Part shown: positions 55,486-64,000 of the stretch, piece by piece
How positions within the stretch are numbered: the first letter of the stretch is position 1
Layout: every line of letters begins with the position of its first letter
Assembly (NCBI RefSeq): GCF_040183065.1
Contig: NC_091132.1
Coordinates: 158,384,102 to 158,448,101 of the forward strand
Source: Periplaneta americana
Taxonomy: Eukaryota > Arthropoda > Insecta > Blattodea > Blattidae
Length of the DNA: 64,000 bases
Reading direction: 5' to 3'
Notes under the pieces: model-generated
Told to the model about the DNA's origin: nothing
The model's database searches: none
Seen by the model: only the letters and a program-made list of their open reading frames with translations
Translations under genes and position numbers: made by a program

Positions 55486-55705
55486 TACGATGAAAGAGTA
55501 ATGGAACGGAGAAAAATTCTCTCCGGCGCCAGGACTTGAACCCGGGTTTTCAGCTCTACGTGCTGATGCTTTATCCACTAAGCCACACCGGATACAACTC
55601 CGACGCGGCTTAGTGGATAAAGCATCAGCACGTAGAGCTGAAAACCCGGGTTCAAGTCCCGGCGCCGGAGAGAATTTTTCTCCATTCCATTACTCTTTCA
55701 TCGTA
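55486..55705. repeat. Palindrome of two inverted tRNA(Tyr)-like modules, 99-bp arms
   Basis: Arms 55486..55584 and 55607..55705 differ at two positions; the spacer is 22 bp. The plus-strand arm reads GGCTTAGTGGATAAAGCATC, an anticodon-like loop ACGTAGA (GTA in the anticodon place, C instead of U at position 33), and a perfect T arm CCGGGTTCAAGTCCCGG. A partial acceptor stem (CTCCGACG/CGCCGGAG, one mismatch) forms only in the plus copy. Likely a repeat, though a tRNA pseudogene pair is possible. Confidence 0.85.
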
Positions 55706-56662
55706 CTTCTAGTTAGTTATCAGTTTTTGTATATTACATCAATTTGGATTTCATCTTCATAAACAGTTGAGCATCGGAGTTTCCTCTTGTGTTTACTTTT
55801 TGTGCATTTGCGTGCTTACAACTTAGTAAGTATTGTGTTTATATGCTTCCAACTGTAATTTTACATCTGCAACATTGGATCCCAAAATTTAAGTTCTTAA
55901 TTATGCCATACTTACGATTGTAGAGGAAGTCTGTATAATAAATTATATTCTAACACATGTTGTTTCATAATTGTGGTTAAAAAATTTCAAAGAATTGCTA
56001 CTTCCATAACGGTACCTTATTAATATATCAAACACAACGTCTCAAAGTTTGCTGGTGTGGTGCCTTGCCAATGTCACAAAGGAAGAAACGCACCTAATCC
56101 TGTTGATGGCAGGAAATTAATGTATTTTGATCTTTTACATAAAGTCATTATACCAGAAACTCGTCCTGTTTGTTAGCACTTTTTTTTTTTAATTTATTGA
56201 GTATGCCCCAACGAGTATAACTCATATGTAGGTGCTATACAAGAACACATACATATGTTGTACAATATAATTGAAAAGTCATGAAACTACAGTCTGTGAA
56301 AAACAAACAATAACACAAGAATTTATGAAAGAAAGAAAGCAAAATAAAAACAAATAGTAAGATAACATAAAGTTTTGGGCAGAAAGAAGACAAAGTTTGA
56401 AACCATGAAATAAATAAATCACCTTATATGGCTATCCATGTCATCTTATTGTTTCGAACAACCAATTGTAAACTATCTTCTCTCTTAAGTCATAACCTTG
56501 CGACCAATGAGATATTGTTATTAAGGGCGTATCCCCTTTTTTGAAATAGTATAAAACCCCATGGTTTTGACTTATCACTCTCAATCGGCAGTACTTGGCA
56601 AGAGAATGCACTACAACACTTTGAAATCCAGGAGAGTTAGGTTGTAGACTATAGTTCCTATA
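55706..56662. other. Unannotated stretch with a possible LINE 3' end
   Basis: 56182..56290 on the minus strand ends in a poly-A tail (plus-strand run of T at 56182), like a truncated retroelement. No ORF recognised. Confidence 0.35.
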
Positions 56663-56925
56663 TTTTTTATTTTTTTATTTTAGTAGGTTATTTTACGACG
56701 CTTTATCAACAGCTTAGGTTATTTAGCGTCTGAATGAGTTGAAGATGATAATGCCGGTTAAATGAGTCCGGGGTCCAGCAACGAAAGTTACCCAGCATTT
56801 GCTCATATTGGGTTGAGGGAAAACCCCAGAAAAAACCTCAACCAAGTAACTTGCCCCGACCGGGAATCGAACCTGGGCCACCTGGTTTCGCAGCCAGACG
56901 CACTGACCGTTACTCCACAGGTGTG
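56663..56925 (-). mobile_element. SINE (common family) with 16-bp target duplication
   Basis: Reverse orientation: GTTATTTTACGACGCTTTAT tail, body GGGTTGAGGGAAAACCCCAG, tRNA-like end CGGGAATCGAACCTGGGCCA. GACTATAGTTCCTATA flanks both sides (56647..56662, 56926..56941). The best reference copy of the family here. Confidence 0.92.
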
Positions 56926-57207
56926 GACTATAGTTCCTATAGTCCTCCAATGTTTAATAACTTATAATAACGATTTACTTCAGAATATTCTAAGTTCCAA
57001 AATTACTCAACATTTAGACGAATCAGCTCAACCACGAAGAAGGGTAATGGCTATTATTCAACTACTAATATGTAAGTGAAATTTGTATGTTTTTATACAC
57101 AGTCCAGATTCAGACTTAGTATTTTTACTCAGTAAAGAGGTAACGAATTAAGAGAGAATTTAGTCAATACTTGCTAGTATTTGCACTTAACAATTATGTT
57201 TTATTAA

Positions 57208-59452
57208 CTCTTGATGTCCCAATGTCACCTACAGGTGACACTCCCTAACAAGCTGTCCAAAATTACCAATAAATATATTTAAACATAAATCGCCGTTGAC
57301 AATGCCTTATTAGACATCTGGTAACTGAATTTCAACCATTTTTGGCGACTAGCTCGTAAATCTGCAGCAGTAGAGAAGAAAACATCAGCGTGGATGCAGA
57401 AGAATCTCAACTTTGTGCGCACTTCACATAATGGTTTGTGAAAATAGTACTAAGAGTTAAGTAGTTTTATTTTTGTTTCCATATATACATTACTAAACTA
57501 TTGATATTTTATATGCAATTTTCAAAAACAAGTAAAAAAGGTGCATATAGTGCATACAGGGACTACGAAGTGACATGTCACCTCCAGGTGACATTGGTCA
57601 GATACATTAAACGTCCGATCTCATTATATTAGTATAGTTATGTTACTTATTTTTCTTGTATAGTCTGACTGTGTATGAAATACTGGAGATGATGGACGAA
57701 GATACAGTTGGAGCTTCGTCTGTAAGTGATATTACCATATTTTCACCGGCTGATGGACCAGTTATCGATGAGGAAAGTGGTGACGAAACAACCAGTGACA
57801 TCAACCATCTTCCAGAAAGAATACTCAGACCTACATTTGAAGTCAACGTTACTTCTGCCAATGACGTACTAATAGATAATGATGAAGGAAGTAACCCGAG
57901 ACTATCAACAATTGACGAGATAACAATGTCCAATTCTTATATTGAGGAAATAAACATTCAAGTTTCAAAAGACAAAAACAAACTACCGAAATCAGATATG
58001 AATATACATGGACGAAATAATTATGGTCTACGAAAGAACACAGTGTTATTCTAACATTTCTCGCGATGAAAGACAATCTATTTCTAGTATTAGACTTCAG
58101 CAGAGAAAAACAAATCGACTTCTAATATTTCTTTTCGTAATAAAGAGTGGTCTGACAAAGAAGAAATCTTTACTTGTAAATCTGGAAGAGGCGACGCAGA
58201 TGAAACATTTACAGATTATAATGAATCAAAACTTACTCCTGTCTAATGTTTCGAGCTCCTGTTCAGTGAAGAAATACTCGCTGTTATGTGTAAAATGTCA
58301 AAATTATATGCCCTCCAAAGGAATCATTCTATTGAATTGGACAAAAATGATATAAAAAGTTTACATTGGCATTCTCTTACTGACGGGCTACATGTCTCCC
58401 CAAAGCATAACAATGTTTTGCGAAACAAAATCAGATGTACACAATGACCTTGTATCCAATACCATGAGGAGAAGTAGGTTTACTGAAATCCATAAGTATT
58501 TACATCTTTCGGACAATTTCAGTGTTCCTCCTAATGATGAATTTGGTAAAGTCCGAAGATACTTCGAGATTCTAAATGACAATTTTGGCCAACAGTTTGC
58601 AAAGATATGGTGGAGTCACAAATCTATTCATGAAACAATGGTTCCCTATTATGGGAGACATAGTGACAATCAGCATATTCATATTCATGCGTTTTGGATA
58701 TAAACTATAGTCAGCAGCTATACGTCTTGGCTACCTCGCTATGCACATGAAAAAGCGCAATCATGGTGCAATATCTTTCGCTGTGACACAGGATGATGCT
58801 GTTGTTCGATGGCATGATAATAATATTGTCACTCTTGCTTCAAACTGACACAATGTAACTCCAATTTTTAAAGCAGATCGAGTCAGTGCTATTGCAGGGA
58901 AACGAAGCAAAATTCAAGCGGATTGCCCTTCGGTTATTGAATAGTACATCAAATACATGGAATGAGTAGATAGATTTGACGAAAATGTTCATTCTTTGAA
59001 AGTGAGCTTTCATGGAACGAAATGATGGTATCCAATTTGCATTTGATCTCGATGCAGCCTGTCATAATGCGTGGTTAGTATCAAGAAGAGATGCAATACA
59101 AAAATACTTGACATATTGTGAATTCCGGCGAAATATCGTGCAAGTATGTTGTGATCTCTATGGGAAAGCTCCATACAGACATCCAGCCAGCGATTCAGTC
59201 CCATACAGTAGTATTATTACATATATGCTATCTTAAATATTCTCCACTGAATAAAATATGATATTGCAGTCATTAAACGTGACAATAAGATTTATTGCCC
59301 AATGTCACCTACAGGTGACACGCCTATAGTCCGTTTATAAATATGATTTTCCATGAATTCTCAATAAACAATACTTATATAGGCTGTAATAAACATTATT
59401 TAATCATTTATCAACAATTTGTACATCTGTAATGAGTTTGGGCTAAGACGGG
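57208..59452 (+). mobile_element. piggyBac-type element between TTAA sites, degenerate
   Basis: TTAA at 57204..57207 and 59453..59456. The ends CTCTTGATGTCCCAA and TTGGGCTAAGACGGG are loosely inverse. The near-palindrome TGTCACCTACAGGTGACA occurs at 57223 and 59303, with a variant at 57576. The transposase between is broken. Confidence 0.75.
57656..59236 (+). pseudogene. piggyBac transposase, broken by stops and shifts
   Basis: N-terminal acidic part 57656..58054 (EILEMMDEDTVGASSVSD). Core pieces at 58392..58703: RSRFTEIHKYLHLSDNFSVP, then SIHETMVPYYGRHSDNQHIH, the DDE_Tnp_1_7 pattern around the second acidic residue. Then KKRNHGAISFAVTQDDAVVR and WHDNNIVTLASN, followed by VDRFDENVHSL and DAACHNAWLVSRRDAI. 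At least five breaks. The usual C-terminal cysteine-rich finger was not found. Confidence 0.85.
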
Positions 59453-59456
59453 TTAA

Positions 59457-59826
59457 TATTAATCAATGTCTTTCTACGGAAGGGTCCACACGGCATGCTG
59501 ACATCATAATAATTGACCGAGATAAAAAACTAGTCTTATTCTTGACCCCACTGTATGGTTCGAAATTAATGAAGATCAAGCAAAGCAAGTACATGAATAG
59601 AAACGCGCTATTTACCTTCCATGCTGTGATAATCTCAGTCATAAATATAATATTCAAGATTGGAATGTCATTGGACTTATGTTTCGTGCGCGAGGAACAA
59701 TTCCCAAATTTATATTGGAGATTCTCAGAAAATTAAAGGTTCCTGAAAAGACTCTTCAGACAATTGCATCAGCCATTTTAAAATCTTCATTGGACATCAT
59801 CAATCACCATCTCTATTCATCTTTAT
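59457..59826 (+). pseudogene. C-terminal fragment of a non-LTR retrotransposon ORF
   Basis: STEGSTRHADIIIIDRDKK, then after a frameshift FEINEDQAKQVHE and DWNVIGLMF, ARGTIPKFILEILRKLKVPE. This order is common at the end of insect LINE polyproteins in my recollection. It starts right at the right TTAA of the piggyBac element. Confidence 0.55.
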
Positions 59827-60490
59827 AATATTCTTTTTTAAAATTTCATTATGCAGTTTTTTAACATTAATTTACATCTTTTTTGGTCATTTGCATTGAT
59901 TAGGATCCCGATATTTTAAATCCAAGATTTGGACGGCTATCATTTCGATTATGTATGCACCTGCTATTATTTTTATTTTGTTGTATTTGCTTATTATCGC
60001 AAGTATTAAGTTGCAATTAGTATGTTGACCAATCAGCTCTTTTGAAAATCTGTCCTTTTTAGTGCCTTGGGATCCGTAGCAGTGGTCATAGGATTGATAG
60101 CTCGTTTACCTGAATTATCTTTAGGTCACCCTATTCATCTGATCCCCTGGGGACGACACTGGACAATATCACTTCTCTACATTTGAAATTTCAATTCACT
60201 AAGCAAGAAGAAATAGGTAATAAATTAAACAAATTCCTGTTGATTGCCATTGTAAAAATAAAAAGCTATAGCAGAATTTTCAGATGCAATGAAAATATTA
60301 AATGAATGTTAAAAATAAATTTCACACACATTGGACTAAATAGAATAATGAGCTGTAAAATTTAAAAATAAATAACCTTGCTGACAATCTAGAGCATTTT
60401 TTATGAAATAGATCTTTATAAAATTCCCCCCACCCGTTTTGTTCACCTTTGAAAAGTTTATTTAGGTAATTTTCCTGCGCTATCTTCTTC
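59827..60490. other. Unannotated AT-rich stretch
   Basis: Nothing recognised. Confidence 0.4.
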
Positions 60491-60499
60491 GCATTAAGC

Positions 60500-60883
60500 A
60501 GTTCCTTCGATAGTTGTCTGAAATTTGTTTATTTTGCAAGGCTTTCCTTGCGCTGTCTGTAGGATTTCCTTAGTTTTCTTTTCAGTTTCCGTATGTGTTT
60601 ATTATAATATTCCGGATCGGGATTGTTTGATAAGTGTTTAACCGGGATAAATTTCTGTATTCCTGTTAATATAATCTGCTTGAACTCCGCCCAGCATTCT
60701 TCTACACTACTGCCCTTCACTACCCATAATGAGTACTTTTCTCTAAGATAATTTTGGAAGCCTTCTCTGTCCGCTTGGTTATATTGCAAGATATTTTTGT
60801 TCTTTTTTCCGCTTTGCTTGTACTTAGCATTCCATAATATTTCAAGAATTACCGCGTCGTAGTCACTAATACCTGGAATCGCT
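60500..60883 (-). pseudogene. LINE segment A (endonuclease end), inverted
   Basis: Reads PGISDYDAVILEIL, then MQYNQADREGFQNYLREKYS, SSVEECWAEFKQIILTGIQK and RKLKRKLRKSYRQRKESLAK. In an intact LINE this precedes segment B, on the same strand as the RT. Confidence 0.75.
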
Positions 60884-61118
60884 TCAATACCTGCGACTAT
60901 TTCTGAGGGTCTTAAAATTCAGTACGTCTCCGTCTCCGGCGATACCATCAGGTCCTACTGATTTATGAGTTTTCAATTTAGAGATCCTTCTCCTTATGTC
61001 CCTAGGCTTGATAGAAAACTGACCCGTATTTTCCACAGATTCTAAGTGTGGTATTATTGTCCTCATCCCAAAAACAGTGGCATAATAGGAATTTAATTTT
61101 TCTGCTTTTTCGCTAGCC
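60884..61118 (-). pseudogene. LINE segment B (linker before RT), inverted
   Basis: Reads SEKAEKLNSYYATVFG, then KPRDIRRRISKLKTHKSVGP and DGIAGD. It would normally run into RT segment C (MIPYLVRTFEI). Here it is flipped, and the junction with C is at 61118/61119. Confidence 0.8.
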
Positions 61119-63090
61119 ATGATTCCCTATCTCGTGCGTACATTTGAAATATCAATTAACAATGCTACTGTCCCGCGAGATTGGAAAGATGCAATAGTGG
61201 TTCCAATTTATAAGTCAGGGTCTCGCTCAGATACAAAAAATTACAGACCGGTCAGCCTCACCTCTGTGGTTTGCAAACAGATGGAACACTTGATTTCAGC
61301 TTATCTAAGGCAGCATTGGGATAACTCAAATTGGTTACATAACTGTCAGCATGGATTTCGGGGGGCTATTCATGTGAGAGTCAATTAGAAACTGTATGTC
61401 AGGATTTAGAAGAAGCAATAGATTCCAGTAGCCAAGCAGATGCAGTGATTATTGACTTTTCACGCGCATTCGATGTAGTCCCACACGATATATTGTTGGT
61501 TAAACTACAATCAACGGGGATTGACTTCAGAGTACTCCAGTGGATCAAGGAATTTTTAACTTGTCGCACTCAGAGAGTACGGGTAGGGGAGGAATTATCA
61601 AACCCAATTGAAATTACTTCCGGAGTCCCACAGGGGAGTGTCTTGGGGCCTCTTCTATTCCTGGCTTTTGTAAATGATCTGCCAGTTATATCTTGTCTAG
61701 GGTTCGCTTATTCGCGGATGATTGTATAGTATACAGGGAAATAAAAAGTTATGAAGATACTACTCTTCTTCAGACTGACCTAAATAGAATAAACGATTGG
61801 GCAATAGCCAACAAAATTAAAATAAATTCTCTAAAGAGCAAAGCCATCAGCTTTACAAGGAAAAGAAATAAAATAGTCGCATCGTATACGTTAGGGGGTG
61901 AAACCATTCCGGAAGTTAACAAATGTAAATACCTCGGAATAACATTTAGCAGCGATCTCGGCTGGGGGGAACTCGTTACGGACACAGCGGGAAAAGCATG
62001 GAGAGCGTTACACTTTGTGATGAGGGTACTAAGAAAAGGCTCTGATAAATCCAAAGAGATTGCATATAAATCACTAGTACGTCCAGTAATGGAATATGGT
62101 GCTGCATGTTGGGATCCTTAGATTACAACATATTAAGACACTGGAAAAGATTCAAAAACGGGCTCTCAAGTGTTTTCGGAAAAATTCACCATTAAAATGG
62201 GACACACTCAAGGACAGGAGAACGCGAATTCGATAATGCGCACTGTTTAAAACATACAGAGGTGAGCCTGCCTGGAGAGAAATAAAAAATAGGTTGCAAC
62301 CGCCAAATTACTCTTCAAGGAACGACCACTCATATAAACTGAGGGAAAGAAGACAGAGGACGGACACTGGAAAGTTTTCTTTTCTCCATCGTACTATCAG
62401 GGACTGGAATGCTTTACCTGCAGACTTACTGAAGGCTTTACCAACAACCAAAAACGTATTAAAAATAGGCTTAAGGACTTTACTAATAGACGGTAATTAT
62501 ACACAGTATGTAAAGGATGTAAATGATATTTTGTTATTGAAGTGTTGTATCAGTGAAGAATTGTTGTCAGTGAAGTGTGTTGTGTCAGTGAAACGTGTTC
62601 CTGTCAGGGAAGCTTTATAGTTTATAATGGCAGTGCAAAGTATTTGAACAGTGAAATGTTTTTGAAGTGTTAGTGAAATCAGGATAGAATCAGTGAAATG
62701 TGTCGTAGTTCCAGTGCAGTGAGTAAGTTGACAGCGAAATGAGTGTAATGTGGAAAGGTATTTGTGCAGATATGAACATATCATACTCGTGGGTTTTAGT
62801 TCGAACTTAGATTTAAGATACAAATTAGATTTATTTTAAATGTTATTTTAAGTGATCGTGCTTCATTTAATTTACGATATTCCCTATTATTATTATTGTT
62901 ATTATTATTATTATTATTATTATTGTTATTATAAATTATTGTTAGTATTAATTATTTGTATTAATTATTGGTGCTATTATTAACTGTATTTTTAATTAAT
63001 AAGTTTATTATTGTCATTATTGAGTGTAATTAGTTACCACTGCCAACGGGTATATACCCGTTGCAGTGTGAATAAATAAATACATACATT
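61119..63090 (+). pseudogene. LINE segment C: reverse transcriptase and 3' end
   Basis: Starts IPYLVRTFEISINNATVPRD, KDAIVVPIYKSGSRSDTKNY. A one-base loss in the G-run at 61360..61365 shifts the frame before IDFSRAFDVVPHDILL. SGVPQGSVLGPLLFLAFVND and, after another shift near 61700, RLFADDCIVYRE (catalytic), CKYLGITFSSDLGWGELVTD. The C-terminus is at 62294..62620. The 3' UTR has an ATT microsatellite (62887..62935) and a GTGAATAAATAAATACATAC tail. CR1/Jockey-like. Confidence 0.88.
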
Positions 63091-64000
63091 ATACCGAAAT
63101 TACTAACTTCCATATTTTAAAGCCAAATTCACAAAATATTTATCACTAGTATAGGTGGTTAATAACACATGTACATTATTTCGCCCTCCATGATAAGTGG
63201 TTTCCATTTTATTAATAACTTAATAAAATATTGTACTGGTTTATCCAAAAAGTCCCTTGCGCCACAATTTACATTATTTTTAATTGATATGAACTTATAT
63301 GATTCTTTATATACATTGGAACAAACATTACTATAGGAATTTTCTGTACAGTGAATGGGTAAATTACTAGGAATTTTTTTATGACTTAACTTTGTTATTT
63401 TTTTTATTTTATAATAAAAACTCTAGTAATTTACTGATTAATTTTACAGCAAAATCCTTTAGTAAACTTTGATTGCATGTACGTAAGAATCCATATAAGT
63501 GAATATCACTTAAGAACAATATCAATTGTAGTGCAAGCGACTTTTTATATAAAGCGATTCAATATTTTAATAAAATCATCAATAAAATGCAAACCACGTA
63601 TCATAGGCAGATGAAGTTTTGTACACTAGTCACTATTAAGTAGATATACCAGTGAGCAAAACTTGATGAATCTAGCTTCGTAAGTATGGCAGTTATTGAT
63701 TTCACTGTTGTGAACTCTTGTAACTAAGGAACTTGGAGAAATTTCAGTATAGTGTGCCCTTATATACGGAAACCGGAAAGTTTGTACGAGAAATGCTGTT
63801 GAAAATATTTAGATTTATTGTTATTTTATTTGCAAAATTGTTAGTTTCATTTGTTACTTGTAATATATTAAGTTCATATTGTTGTAATACCTGTGATGTG
63901 TAAGGAGTGTATTGAACACCTTAAATGTGTATTTATGCTGTAATAATTATTAAATGAAGTTTCTATACATCAGTATGTTGACAGACAATAATGTTCTGAA
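63091..64000. other. Unannotated AT-rich stretch to right edge
   Basis: No ORF, repeat or RNA gene recognised. Confidence 0.45.

Noticed and set aside
57643..57933. Minus-strand 96-codon ORF
   Set aside because: Antisense to the piggyBac N-terminal frame; serine-rich shadow.

Overview
This is animal nuclear DNA, very probably from an insect, and most likely a cockroach or termite (Blattodea). The base composition is AT-rich. Coding exons are separated by introns of several kilobases with GT/AG borders. There are many AAT/ATT microsatellites, TTAGG-type repeats (the arthropod telomere motif), and several tRNA-headed SINE and LINE families that I recognise from memory as typical of cockroach genomes. 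The host assignment is an inference; no host gene in the window fixes the species.

One host-type gene is convincing: a minus-strand C2H2 zinc-finger protein with 30 finger modules. Its coding exons lie at 51078..50998, 36597..36460, 29437..29355 and 21086..18446. All four join in phase and give a predicted 980-residue protein. Its introns fill about 30 kb and consist mostly of mobile elements.

Layout. 1-4.5 kb: a decayed P element-type (THAP) transposase running off the left edge, an hAT-like element with an exact 8-bp target duplication, and a second P-type fragment. 4.5-18.4 kb: SINEs, a Tc1 remnant hit twice by later insertions, a THAP pseudo-exon, a 5'-truncated LINE, a duplicated block with a pogo-like insertion, and MITEs. 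18.4-51.1 kb: the zinc-finger gene. Intron 3 carries pogo and mariner relics, a LINE relic and a Helitron fragment. Intron 2 carries a PIF/Harbinger element with a MADF fragment, a mariner transposase split by an hAT element that itself holds a SINE, and a fold-back mariner containing a LINE that contains a SINE. Intron 1 carries RTE-like LINEs, a 2.7-kb TIR element with tRNA-like modules, a purine minisatellite, and a Merlin element holding a P element holding a SINE. 51.1-64 kb: SINEs, an hAT-type element with an intact 494-residue ORF, a 99-bp-arm tRNA-like palindrome, a degenerate piggyBac between TTAA sites, and a LINE whose 5' segments are inverted.

The genes do not form a pathway. The region is a zinc-finger locus whose introns record layered transposition. 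Target duplications that can be read directly give the relative order of many insertions. The most unusual items are the Merlin element whose intron is a TTAGG-rich minisatellite split by a 2.9-kb P-type element, the fold-back mariner, and the TIR element carrying tRNA-like sequences in both arms.
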